Shown piece after piece: positions 23,546-33,470 of a stretch of 64,000 bases of DNA (position 1 is its first letter; each line of letters opens with the position of its first letter). The stretch spans positions 25,798,001 to 25,862,000 of the forward strand of contig NC_135367.1 of NCBI RefSeq assembly GCF_051622035.1, read 5' to 3'. The notes beneath the pieces were generated by a model that was not told the DNA's origin, did not search any database, and saw only the letters and a program-made list of their open reading frames with translations. This stretch comes from Arctopsyche grandis. Its lineage: Eukaryota > Arthropoda > Insecta > Trichoptera > Hydropsychidae. The translations under genes and the position numbers were made by a program.

Positions 23546-25285
23546 GTATATACAATTCAGTGAGTTGTGTAGTAAAAATAAAAATATATAAAGTAAATTC
23601 GTCCTCTATAAGTCTATACCATCGTTCCTTTGATGAATATATTGTAAATAAAGTATTATACATCGCTAAGTGCCTCGAACGAGTTTTACGAGGCGCGTAA
23701 GCGAATTTTCGTTTCACGCCCAAAAATTAATTTAGCAAAGTTGAATTGGGAAGTTTCGCCAAAACCGCGAGAGAGTGAGACGTAGAGTGAGTTTCAGTCG
23801 TTGCCAAAGTTCTGAAACACGATCTGAAAACACTTGAAAGTCACACCTGTTTGGCGGGCGCTCGATCGATATGCAAATCGCTCCAAATTGCCCGTAACCG
23901 TGTTTTCCGCGACTTTTCCTCTGCGTCTGCGGAAAACGCCGGAGCGCTTTTCCGCCGATCCGGTTTATGAGCGGCTCGAAATCCTCCGGAAAACTGTTGC
24001 TCACGCACCATACATCAACCTGCTAAGCTATTATACTATATCCGGCGGTTCGTGGAAATCGATTCGACAGTGTGTAAACAACAATAATTGCTCTCGGAAT
24101 CTAAATATTGTTTATTATTAATTAAGATACATAAACATTCAATTAAATTATTATGTGCTCCTTCGATCGCAATGCTGTATTGTTTGTAGTGTAATATATA
24201 ATAATGTGGATACGTGAAATTGAGGGGATAAATCGCTATTAGGCTGTCCGAACGGGCGAGTTAGGTTAAATAGGGCTTTGTTTTAGCTCTATACACATAC
24301 ATACAACATAAATTTTGCATTGAATATATAATAATATACTTTATGGACATGTTAATTTATAATATTTATAAATAAATAAACTTTCCTGATCATAATTTAT
24401 ATATTTTTTTCAAATTACAAAATATTTAATTTAAAAAGAATACGTTTTTTTTTCGATTTCGGGGCTAAAAATCTTCGATCTGATATTTCATCCCGAATTT
24501 ATCATGAGATAATCTTTATTCATCAAATGAACGATACGTATGTATGTACATATATACACATGTACGAACGAGAATACGAGGGTCTACTAAATATTAGATT
24601 GTTATTTATTTTCTTATGTCAATTGCCTTTGTATTTTAATTCATAAAAAATATATACTGTAATATCATTTTAGTTACAGACATTTTACAGAATTTTTTTT
24701 TTAAATTACCCTATTGCACATGTTTTTTTTTAATTCGTAACTCGACTTAATTTAAAAATATTTTTTTATCGTAAAACATGTTAAATAGTTGAAATCAAAT
24801 AATAAAACCAAAAAAACTCGTGTTTAGCTACATGTATTTAAAAAATAACGAAAACATTGAACAATTGAAAGTGATGCGATTTCAATTACCGGTACTGGAC
24901 ATACGAAATAATTTTTTAAAAATTTTCATTTTGCAAATAAAAGATCGCATAAAAAGAAGGACGTATGTATGTATTTCAAAACGGACTATATTGGGTTATT
25001 ATTAAAAATCTCGAAATAGATCCCAGCAAAAAATGTTATATTAAGACGTCTTAAGGAGATTCTGATTCATAAATTGATTCATATTTCTCAATATAAGGCC
25101 ACCAATCTCTTCTTTCTCCTTAACGAAAAAATTTTGAAGAATACAATCCTCAAGTATCAAAATTTTATATTTAATTCAAGACACTACAATAAATAATAAA
25201 AAATGCTCTATTTAAGAGAAGTGGTATAATACGATGCCTTTAAAAACAAATGGATAATACAGTTAAAAGAATTATCAAAGAAAAT
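23546..25285. other. non-coding; single-copy GC island at 23690-24070
   Basis: 23690-24070 is GC-moderate and contains no repeat family of the window. Frames are open on both strands over it (23732-24004 minus, 23834-24121 plus) but neither shows a known domain. The rest is AT-rich, nothing identified. Confidence 0.4.
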
Positions 25286-25560
25286 TTAAATAGGTTGTTG
25301 CGTAGAGGTGGGTTCAAGATCCAAATAAAAGGCCAAAGTCGCTTCACAACATTTGTTCAACGATTCATACGGTCCACACGAAACCGTCGCTCACTAATCC
25401 ACCGTGTTTACCTCCTTACAAAGGACAAGGTGCTCACCACAGCTTCCCTGATCCATTTTTGTATCTATTGTATCTCCAGCGTATCCTTTATTGGGGCACT
25501 TACTGAGTCCCGTTAGGCTAATTTAGGATTTCATTGTTCACCCACGAATACAATTAGTAG
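25286..25560 (+). repeat. repeat U1
   Basis: gttgcgtagaggtgggttca, agatccaaataaaaggccaa, caaaggacaaggtgctcacc, cttactgagtcccgttaggc and ttcacccacgaataca, collinear with the 3.1 kb copy. Confidence 0.65.
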
Positions 25561-25643
25561 AGATCGGCGGATGAGGGTGCTGAAATGGGTTCCTATTGTC
25601 AATATCTCTCGTTTTACTTTTTTTTGCTCTCTAAAGAGAAAAT

Positions 25644-25725
25644 TATTTCGAGCCGGCACTGTGATGCCAATTTATTTCGAGCCGGCACTGTGATGCCAAT
25701 TTATTTCGAACCGGCACTGTGAGGC
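25644..25725. repeat. 29-bp tandem repeat, about three copies
   Basis: Units of TTATTTCGAGCCGGCACTGT + GATGCCAAT repeated with one G-to-A change in the third unit. Local duplication within or beside repeat U1. Confidence 0.85.
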
Positions 25726-25879
25726 TATAGCAATTAGACAGTGGATACTCCCTCTCATGTTCCCACATATGTATAATAAGAATGAGGAAAGAATATGGAA
25801 TCGTTCTACATCTATTATGAATATTATCATATAACATCATATTGACAACCTTACGATTTTAAATATATCATCTACATTG

Positions 25880-26215
25880 AAAACCCTTCGATTTTATTGG
25901 AATTTAAACTTTCGGCGCCTGAATGCGGTAGAGCTTTGCGTCATCATTTACTTTTCCAACCTATTCCCGCGAAAATGTCTGCTTTCAATAACTCGTCTCT
26001 TGTAAAGGCTATCCGGTTCCTAAATGTGATTGATGGGCATTTGGACCTGTTCAATTGTCATGTTGATAAAATGAATGATTGAAATTTTTATTGCTTTTAT
26101 TTTGTTATTTTTTTTCTTTTGTTTTGAAAAACTGGTGTGACGCTTTGGGGCAACCTGTCAGGTCACACTGGTCATTTCATTGGTATTATTATTATAAATA
26201 AATAAATAAATAATA
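25880..26215 (+). pseudogene. LINE E: last codons and 3' UTR of a non-LTR element
   Basis: 25897-26082 reads KLSAPECGRALRHHLLFQPI, PAKMSAFNNSSLVKAIRFLN and a stop after HVDKMND; the arrangement of basic residues, RTSAFxNSFLVRxxRLxN-like core and terminal stop is typical of the very end of CR1/Jockey-group ORF2. After 50 bases comes GTGTGAC-gctttggggcaacctgtcag-GTCACAC, a 7-bp stem-loop (26135-26168), then an ATTATTATTATAAATAAATA tail. Severely 5'-truncated. Confidence 0.7.
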
Positions 26216-27096
26216 TTAAACATCATATACCAATGTTTCAAGCTGAGAGTACAAAACATCACCCGGGACGCTAAATTGGTAGAACAGATCAGAAATTTAG
26301 AATAATTTAGAAATTACAAAGCTCGTCAAAAACTGACCCTAAATCGTTTTAACCAATATAAAATAAAACGTACTTTATTTTTGGAGAAAAATTCCGAGTA
26401 AATATGTTATGTATATTTCGACCAGCAACTATTAATATTTTTAAAATGCTAGTTTATTACATCAGCATATATTAAAAATTGCATGTGTGCATACGTTGTT
26501 CAAGCGTGTGAGCACATATCCTGAAAGTCTAATGAAAGCACTTTCATGTTTGTCAACCTTGTGGTAGCAATATAACGTATATAAAGTCAACTTTATACGG
26601 CTTAAATACACGTATTTTATATAGCATAAAATTGCAGAAAGCTTAGCCGTTGCTAAAAAAATTAAAACACATACGAGCCAGCCAAGTGGGTCGTTCTGTT
26701 TCTTTTTCGGTGAGCCTGTACCTCTAGACGCCTTGACAAGTTCCATCCCGAAGACGCACACGAGTGGGTCCCCAGACCGGGCCCCGATGCCGGGGACCCA
26801 TTCAGGTGGCAAGACATACGCGCGCCAACGGACCCCCAAACTTGGTGTCGAAGAAGCGAAACTTTTGCGCGGAGTGCGCCCCATGGGACCTCCAAAGAGA
26901 GGCCGTTACCGCCGTTACAGGCCTCCAACGGCCTCTGTATAAAACCCCATACCATCCCCCTTCCCTTCCCCCAAATCATCCCTATCCTAAAATCCAGAGA
27001 ACTTAACGTAAAAATTACCCTCACACAACCTGCATCGCTGATTGTCTTAAAAATGGTAATACTAAAAGTAAAATACCAATCAAGTGACAAGGCGTT
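26216..27096. other. non-coding; GC-rich island 26690-26960
   Basis: 26690-26960 is GC-rich with CpGs, including cccgatgccggggacccatt, and ends in a TATAAAA at 26940-26946. Frames are open on both strands (26462-27090 minus, 26733-27006 plus) without recognisable domains. The island is not part of the unit duplicated at 43 kb, so it need not belong to the gene downstream. It may be a degraded repeat; I cannot place it. Confidence 0.35.
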
Positions 27097-27316
27097 TCAG
27101 CGAGCTCCGTCGCAAACCGAGCGAGGTCATTTAAATATTGCTTCAGCGAGCTCCGTCGAATATTCGTTTGAATTTCGGCGAGCTCCGTCGAATATCATGG
27201 GAGGTACATTCATGTGAATTTCGGCGAGCTCCGGCATAAGTCAACGGAGTCTTGCGTTTTTTGTAAAATATCATACTCTTCATCTTGAGCTTTTTGCGAC
27301 TTTTTGAAACCTTAAC
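27097..27316 (+). promoter_or_regulatory. GAGCTC-centred repeat array upstream of F-box-like gene 1
   Basis: Four copies of GCGAGCTCCG(T/G)C at about 27100, 27146, 27178 and 27223, mostly within (t)ttcggcgagctccgtcgaat. Each is a near-palindrome around GAGCTC. The last lies about 90 bp before the ATG. Three copies stand in the same place upstream of the duplicate at 43.8 kb. A conserved stretch without obvious TATA (gtcttgcgttttttgt, catactcttcatcttgagct) joins the array to the start codon. Regulatory role is inferred from position and conservation. Confidence 0.5.
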
Positions 27317-27320
27317 CAAG

Positions 27321-27828
27321 ATGGAGACTTTTTATTCTATTCTGCCAGTTTTCTGCGTGGATTCTACTGATTGCAGGAACGCGCTTAAAAGCCTTCCTGT
27401 CGAAATCGTCTGCTGCATATTCAGGTAAATATCTTTTGTTTTAATTTTTATTTTGGTTTATTTGAATTGCTTTGTGAATATTTGAACTAATGTATCCTTT
27501 TCTTTTTGTTACAGAATGCTCGACGGACGATCTTTATACACCGCTTCAAATATTGATTCACACATTGCTGAAGTTATCAAAGGCGATCGCACACTTAGAA
27601 GGAGATTAAGACGACATATCAAAACTGCAAAACTTGACCCTCTAAATGTCAAACTTTCAGAAAGCACAAACGGAAATAGAAAGAGGAAAATCGACGAAGT
27701 CAATAAAAGAACTAATTTTTCAGGAATGACATTCTGTGCCACTGGAACACAAGAACGACCAATAAAACGACAAAGATTAGATAGTAAATTTTTAAATGTA
27801 AACAAATCTAAACTGTATCGACTTTGAC
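27321..27828 (+). CDS. F-box-like small protein, copy 1 (two exons)
   Basis: Exons 27321-27424 and 27515-27828, intron 90 nt with GTAAAT donor and TTTTTGTTACAG acceptor, phase 2 (AG|A = Arg35), 138 aa. The start ATG is in a strong context (ACCAAGATGG). Residues 26-70 resemble an F-box: SLPVEIVCCIFRML, then RSLYTAS and VIKGDRTLRRRLRRHI, matching the LPxE..xxIFxxL...L..AS....W..V..D..LW spacing, though the usual Trp residues are absent. The C-terminal half is basic, with RKRKIDE (near 99-105) and IKRQRL (near 119-124), possible nuclear signals. F-box proteins normally couple substrates to SKP1-cullin ligases; whether this one does is inference. No family name recognised. The duplicate on the minus strand at 43.7 kb retains the whole gene structure, supporting the model. 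Confidence 0.6.
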
Positions 27829-28964
27829 TATCTAATAAACTGATTATTTTTATAAATATTTTCAATTTTTTTTTCATCCCTCATTGCACTATTATAAGAT
27901 AACACACACTCATACAGATTGCATACATATGTATGTATATTCATCACGAATTTTTCAGGCATACAAAATCGTATGAAAAAAATTTAGTACAGCATACAAA
28001 TTTTTAAATTAAAATACACATATATACATACATATATTCAAAAGTTTAAGTCACATATTCTAGACCCAATCTGTGTGTACGCTACATGAAATATTGTAAA
28101 GCTAACTTGACACACCGCAACCACCTCGAGTGGCTTACAAATATTTTCGGGTTAGTCGTAAGCTCATTGAACAGTGGATGCTGTAGGAGGATTCGAAAAG
28201 GGGTTGGGAAGGAAGCAAGAGAGAAAGCAAACTTGAGACTATTAGGGTCCGTTGAAAACTTTGAAACTCTACCCTTTTACGGTCCGGTCAATCCTTCAAT
28301 TATCGATTAGCCTTTAAGAAAATTAACCGGCTTTCAACGTACTATTGCACACTTTGTACTATGATTTTGAATCCACATCGGCACGGCCAAAGTCCTTGGC
28401 GTACTCCATCGATCGCCTTTTATTAAAGTGATTATTATATTAAATCAAAACGAGCGAATTCCAACAAATAACAAATATTATGGAGTAATAAAGTAATGGC
28501 GAGCGCTCTCGACCGTCAATTCAATTAAATGTCTGTCTGCAGTCGGTAACGTTGTTCCTCTCCTGGGTCTCCCAATAGGGTTTCTATAGTAGTCGTACAA
28601 TTGCAGAATGCTTCAAAAGACACAGTTAATAAATGTATAGGACTAAATGAATTTTCGTCGTGTACCAGAATACAATGTCTACTTAATCTAAATAGAAAAA
28701 TGATATGCACATCAGTTAAACAAATTTTCATCTTATTTTATAAAAACTAATACCGGGTTGACAGGTCCTAGTAATGGTCTGAGTTCACTCGAATTGTGCC
28801 AACACAGTATAGGTGCTCCTTTGTATGTGATTATGCCTTTAAGCTTATTTGTCATGTGACAATTCGTTAGTCGGAGCTCAGCTTGCAAGAACACGTACAC
28901 CAGGTCATTAGCCTTTATATTTTATTATATTTTTTTTAAGCAATCAATCTATGTATATTTGTCA
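27829..28964. other. non-coding, no recognised gene
   Basis: The duplication shared with 43.2 kb ends near 27895 (ttgcactattataa). Beyond it: tatgtatgta microsatellite at 27925-27945 and 28018-28035, and 28120-28560 with moderately GC, single-copy-looking sequence. No supported ORF. Confidence 0.45.
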
Positions 28965-29245
28965 TTACAGATCGCTCCAATGCAATGAGTGTACTATATA
29001 GAACAAGAAACACACCAAATTATATACATAATTATTATATAATTCGCTATATAATTAACATGACATCTATGGTCAAAAATAGCAAACATCGTATACAATA
29101 AGATCAACAAACATTTATACAACAATACGAATTTGTATACAACAATCATCCACAGAGACATCTATGGAAAGAACGCCAACGAACCTTAAGATATAACATA
29201 ATATCCTTTTTTTTAATTCTGTGAGATAAATAGGGAGGGAAAGCT
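28965..29245 (-). repeat. SINE-like unit, minus orientation
   Basis: acagatcgctccaatgcaat, gagtgtactat, two gacatctatgg words (29061, 29158) and ccacagagacatctatgg. Same order as 2870-3030. Confidence 0.45.
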
Positions 29246-29294
29246 AACTTTGCAGAAATCGTTTCAATTTCATTGAAACGATTTCTGCAAAGTT
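29246..29294. repeat. perfect 49-nt palindrome (23-bp arms, 3-nt loop)
   Basis: Left arm starts AACTTTGCAGAAATCGTTTC, loop TTC, right arm ends GAAACGATTTCTGCAAAGTT; the arms are perfectly complementary. The word ttcaatgaaatc/gaaacggttcc of the SINE body lies in it, suggesting two SINE fragments meeting head to head. Confidence 0.95.
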
Positions 29295-29790
29295 TTGTCA
29301 ACGAGCAGTCCTGCGACATCAAATAAAATTAAAATTTATTCTCATTATTTTATAGTTTTGTATTGCGCGAGCTAAAGGCTGAAGATAATCCTCTACCATT
29401 GTACTCATGTACTCGCAAATTCGTCATTTCTACGACGCCATCATATGACTCCTTCGTTGTCACATGATTAATATAAAGAACAAACGACTAACCAGTAGAG
29501 ATAAGACACACCTAATTTTATGAATGCACCATTGATTAATGAAACTCGTATGCATTACTGATTATTGATTTCTGACACACATTAATTATGAATAAAACCA
29601 TTATATTCCACCACACCCATGCACTGACTAACCTAGATTGTACAACACGTGTCTTCAACACATTCTTTGTTTGCTAAAGAGTATATAAACTCAATATTGT
29701 TAGAATTTAAGTTAGTCCGTAATCAACTCTTGTACCGAATATTAAAATAAATTGTTTTTTTATTCAAACCGTTCGTCTACAATTCTTTAT
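29295..29790. other. non-coding, possible solo LTR
   Basis: 29430-29780 has gene-promoter-like spacing: TATATAAA at 29681-29688 and AATAAA at 29747 about 60 bp later. This is the layout of an LTR, but I cannot define terminal TG/CA ends with a target duplication, so it stays a suggestion. Confidence 0.3.
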
Positions 29791-29907
29791 TCGCGCTTAC
29801 GTCGGCGCGCTTATATCGGCGCGCTTTTGTCGGGGTACATTTCTGCGAACTCTAGTCTTGAGCGCTTATATCGGTACGCTTACGTCGGCGCGCTTATGTC
29901 GGAGTGC
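29791..29907. repeat. minisatellite of CGCGCTTAYGTCGG-type units
   Basis: Units of 13-14 bp (cgcgcttacgtcgg, cgcgcttatatcgg, cgcgcttttgtcgg, and variants) occur five or six times with one divergent interruption at 29835-29865. The array is GC- and CpG-rich inside AT-rich DNA. Confidence 0.8.
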
Positions 29908-30682
29908 CAAACGGCTAATAATAGAAAATTAAATTAATTGAAAAAAAAATAAGGTCTGGATTTTTTTCCAATTAAAATTTCCAACTTCAGAGCAATTTTA
30001 TAAATATTACCAAATTTATTTTTTATATTTAAATTGCGTATATGTATACACATAAATAATGTTGATTCAAATTTTTATTTACATACGTATTCATACGTAT
30101 ATGTAAATAATATATGTATGTACATGTAAATAAGTTATAACTAGTACAAGTATAATTATGAAAATCATTAGTTTTGAGACTTGCCAAAGTTGTCCGTTTC
30201 CGTTTCCGTTTGATGCGGTTTACACTTGTGCAAGAAACTCCAAATCGAGCGGTTGGCTACACTGCGTGTGCGTCCTCTCCCCCCCCCCCCCACCTCCCCC
30301 TATCTCCTGAATATTTCAACATGTCTGAAGTTGTTTGATCTGTTAATGTACGCGATGGCGACCCCACCTAATGGCTAATTAGCAAAGAGCTATAAAGATT
30401 GAGTTAACTGACTACTCTCGCGTGCATCAACGACGTCAAATTGACAAAAAATTGAATTACCCCCAACCCTTGTGACCCACCCCATACTTCGACGTCTTTC
30501 TCGTGAGACGAAACTTCCACACAATGCATAAATGCATACACGTTGAATTTAATCGATTAATAGTACCAAGGAAGGAGTGGAAATTAGTCGGGTGAGATAC
30601 ATACATATATGTAAGTACATATAATGCGCTTAGATAATAGTGGATGCCTAATTGGCATTTGATGAATAAGATGAGGTTATAA
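29908..30682. other. non-coding; candidate conserved element at 30180-30500
   Basis: 30180-30500 is less AT-rich, lacks repeats apart from a C13 run (30282-30294) and contains ggctaattagcaaagagc, a homeodomain-type TAATTA site in a single-copy-looking context. No gene is supported. Confidence 0.35.
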
Positions 30683-31241
30683 TCTTTATATATAAAATAG
30701 AATATTAGTCTTTCTGTCTGTCTCGAATACTGAACCGACTACGATGGAACTTTCAGGATTTGTTCTATGCATGTCCGGGAAAATTACTGTGAAAAAAAAC
30801 TTCTTAATAATAATATTCGTAATTACGATTTTATTGACGCGAAAGTATGAAGCGCCAATGTGTAGTTAAGGTAATGTGTACGTTGGTACAGTGGTGTAGT
30901 GCTAAATAAAAAAGAACCAGGTCGGTGTTTAATTTTTATGACACCCCCCGTTTTTTCCCTTACTTAAAAAAAAGCTGTATCCTAATATTGGTAGTTTAAA
31001 TATTTATAAAAAAAAAATCAAATAATAATTAACGAATATTCTTACTTGTTGAAATTATGATGTATTTTTTTTATATTTTATAAAAACTTCCATAATGCAC
31101 CCTCTTCAACATCTTTGATTTTGCAAAACCCGTGTTTGTGTGCCAACAGCAACATTTATATAGAATATTTATATATAATTTTAATTCTTTTATCAATTCC
31201 ATTCCAAAGCCACTCGTTGAAATCAACGGGCACAACACTAT
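30683..31241 (+). mobile_element. Helitron-like element, family A (composite)
   Basis: Begins A|TCTTTATATATAAAATAG, followed by gtctgtctcgaatactgaac and ggaactttcaggatttgttc. Ends with ttccaaagccactcgttgaa, atcaacgggcacaacacta, the family A terminal hairpin, but with CTAT instead of CTAG. A C-rich stretch with acagtggtgtagtgctaaat (30896-30960) looks like an insertion from another repeat. Non-autonomous. Confidence 0.6.
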
Positions 31242-31249
31242 GTTGTAAT

Positions 31250-31345
31250 AAATAATAATAATAATAATAATAATAATAGCTTTTATTCCAGACGATGAGG
31301 AGAATAGTGCAATCCCCAACGCCCATATAAATAATATATAGATAA
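31250..31345 (-). repeat. LINE C 3' terminus, minus orientation
   Basis: Complement reads gttggggattgcactattct, cctcatcgtctggaataaaa, (ATT)n. The same terminus lies at 40965-41010 and 42418-42470 on the plus strand. Confidence 0.7.
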
Positions 31346-31428
31346 TAAAAAAAAAGTATTGAAAAATAGTTAACAAAAAATAAATAAATAAATACATAAG
31401 TAAATATATAAATATTACTGATAATTAA

Positions 31429-31520
31429 TAATAATAATAATAAATAATAATAATAATAAATAATAATAATAATAAATAATAATAATAATAAATAATAATA
31501 ATAATAAATAATAATAATAA
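31429..31520. repeat. (AAT)n-type microsatellite
   Basis: ATAATAATAATAA-based array with a regular AAAT interruption about every 15-16 bp. Confidence 0.9.
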
Positions 31521-31547
31521 TATATATAAAAACGGACTGTCGCTAAA

Positions 31548-31651
31548 TATATTTGTATATTTGTATATTTGTATATTTGTATATTTGTATATTTGTATAT
31601 TTGTATATTTGTATATTTGTATATTTGTATATTTGTATATTTGTATATATG
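31548..31651. repeat. (TATATTTG)n array
   Basis: Near-perfect 8-bp repeat, about 13 copies. Confidence 0.95.
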
Positions 31652-31687
31652 TGACGGACGATCAACCGTCAACCAGTATGGGGAACA

Positions 31688-32228
31688 AAATTTTTTTTTT
31701 TTTTCATTTTTTCATATTTTTCATATTTTTCATATTTTTCATATTTTTCATATTTTTCATATTTTTCAGTTTTTTCATATTTTTCAGTTTTTTTCAGGTT
31801 TTTTCAGTTTTTTTAATTTTTTTCATAATTTTCATTTTTTTCATAATTTTCATTTTTTTCATTTTTTCAGTTTTTTAATTTTTTTAATTTTTTCAGTTTT
31901 TTCATTTTTTTCATTTTTTCAGTTTTTTCATTTTTTTCATTTTTTCAGTTTTTTCATTTTTTTCATTTTTTTCATTTCTTCAGTTTTTCATTTTTTTCAT
32001 TTTTTCAGTTTTTTCATATTTTTCATATTTTTCATATTTTTCAGTTTTTTCATAATTTTAATTTTTTTCATTTTTTCAGTTTTTTAATTTTTTTCATTTT
32101 TTCAGTTTTTTCATTTTTTTCATTTTTTCAGTTTTTTCATTTTTTTCATTTTTTCAGTTTTTTCATTTTTTCAGTTTTTTCATTTTTTTCATTTTTTTCA
32201 TTTTTTCAGTTTTTTCATTTTTTTCATT
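31688..32228. repeat. T-rich degenerate array (TTTTTTCA units)
   Basis: About 540 bp of ttttttcat, ttttcatatt and ttttcag variants with almost no G on this strand: an extreme polypyrimidine/T tract. Confidence 0.95.
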
Positions 32229-32744
32229 GCCGGGGGCGCTGGCGGCGCCGAAGGCGTCAGCGGCGCTGGGGGCGAAGCCCCCGGGGTGCCGAAGGCATCG
32301 GGGCGCTGGGGGCGCCGGAGGCGTCGGCGGCGCTGGGGGCGAAGCCCCCGGGATGCCGAAGGCATCGGGGACGCTGGGGACGAAGCCCCCAGGGTGCCGA
32401 AGGCATCGGGGGGGCTGGGGGCGACGGGATGCCGAAGGCATCGGGGACGCTGGGGGCGAAGCCCCCGGGGTGCCGAAGGCATCGGGGACGCTGGGGGCGA
32501 AGCCCCCGGGGTGCCGAAGGCATCGGGGGGGCTGGGGGCGCCGGAGGCGTCGGCGGCGCTGGGGGCGAAGCCCCCGGGGTGCCGAAGGCATCGGGGGTGC
32601 TGGGGGCGCCGGAGGCGTCGGCGGCGCTGGGGGCGAAGCCCCCGGGGTGCCGAAGGCGTCGGGGGCGCCGGAGGCGTCGGCGGCGCTGGGGCCGAAGACC
32701 CCGGAGCGACGGAGGCATCGGGGGCAAAGGCGTCAGGAGGTCGG
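32229..32744. repeat. GC-rich minisatellite with hairpin-forming units
   Basis: Units of roughly 39 bp and variants: cgctgggggcgaagcccccg, gggtgccgaaggcatcgggg. Each holds GGGGGC-GAA-GCCCCC, a 6-bp all-GC stem with a GAA loop. Composition flips from under 10% to over 75% GC within a few bases at 32228. Frames are open in all six readings, so none is called. Confidence 0.95.
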
Positions 32745-33035
32745 CGATGCACAAAACGTAGTTCGTAATTCGTAATCACTTCGTAATTCGTGCATCAATT
32801 TCTTTCCGAAACCAGTCGATTCAATATCTTTAACTTTATTTTTATTCGAGTTTCAATTCCTTTTCGAAACCACCCGTTGAAATCAACGGGTCCAACACTA
32901 GTAATAAATAATAATAATAATAATTATAATAAATAAATAAGTCTAATAATAATAAATAATAATAATTTTATGTCTATTCAAGGCGGTCGGTGTAGAAAAC
33001 GACCTTAATAAAACCTTCACACACTTAAAAGTGTA

Positions 33036-33470
33036 TGTACATATGTTTAACCAGCAACATACATAACTATGTGATTAATGTACAACGCTATCAATTGAAA
33101 GACTAACTCAAACATAGCGTAGTGGTTTGCGTGTAATACTATCAACCTAGGGGTAATGGGTTCAATCCCTGGCCCATCATTGCTGGCCAGATCTAGGACA
33201 TTTGGATATATCGATATGGCCAGATCTAGAATATATAGACTCCTGGTCAATCGTTTCATATCAAAGTTTTTCCAATTTATCTGATAATATCATTACTGAA
33301 ACCTGAAAATTGGAAACCTTTCCTTATTTGTCACCGTAATTTGTATTAATTGAAATTTATATTTATAATGTTATACACTTATATATAAGTATTCGTGTGT
33401 AAATTTGGCCATATGTGTCGCCTTGGGGTAAAACCTGTAATGGCTCCGTGGTAAATATATTTTTTTAATT
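33036..33470 (+). repeat. SINE, diverged subfamily
   Basis: Head with gtagtggtttgcgtg (A-box-like), GGGTTCAATCCC (B box) and ttgctggccagatct, a local duplication of ggccagatctag (33184, 33219), body with gactcctggtcaatcgtttc and aattggaaacc. The tail ggccatatgtgtcgccttgg, ggtaaaacctgtaatggc has a GCCAT/ATGGC stem (33408-33445). Confidence 0.7.

Larger units (their letters stand above)
31521..32901 (+). mobile_element. Helitron-like element family A, internally expanded
   Basis: Left part tatatataaaaacggac matches the start of the 250-bp copy at 62935. The 3' end has tttcaattccttttcgaaac, the hairpin CCCGTTGAAATCAACGGG (32873-32890) and tccaacaCTAG followed by T. Between the ends, where the short copy has about 200 bp, this one carries three successive tandem arrays (31548-31651, 31688-32228, 32229-32744). 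It carries no gene; the many open frames over it are low-complexity. Confidence 0.75.

Noticed and set aside
25644..25725. CRISPR-like array
   Set aside because: Direct tandem units with no unique spacers, in a eukaryotic repeat.
26462..27090. Overlapping frames in the GC island before F-box-like gene 1, as a gene
   Set aside because: Open on both strands by composition, no domain, and absent from the duplicated unit at 43 kb.
31561..32087. Phe/Ile/His-rich frames of 105-172 codons
   Set aside because: Translation of the T-rich tandem array; no start context, no splice signals.
32163..32779. Long Pro/Ala/Gly-rich open frames on both strands
   Set aside because: They are forced by the GC-rich minisatellite: all six frames are open and the peptides are the repeat translated.
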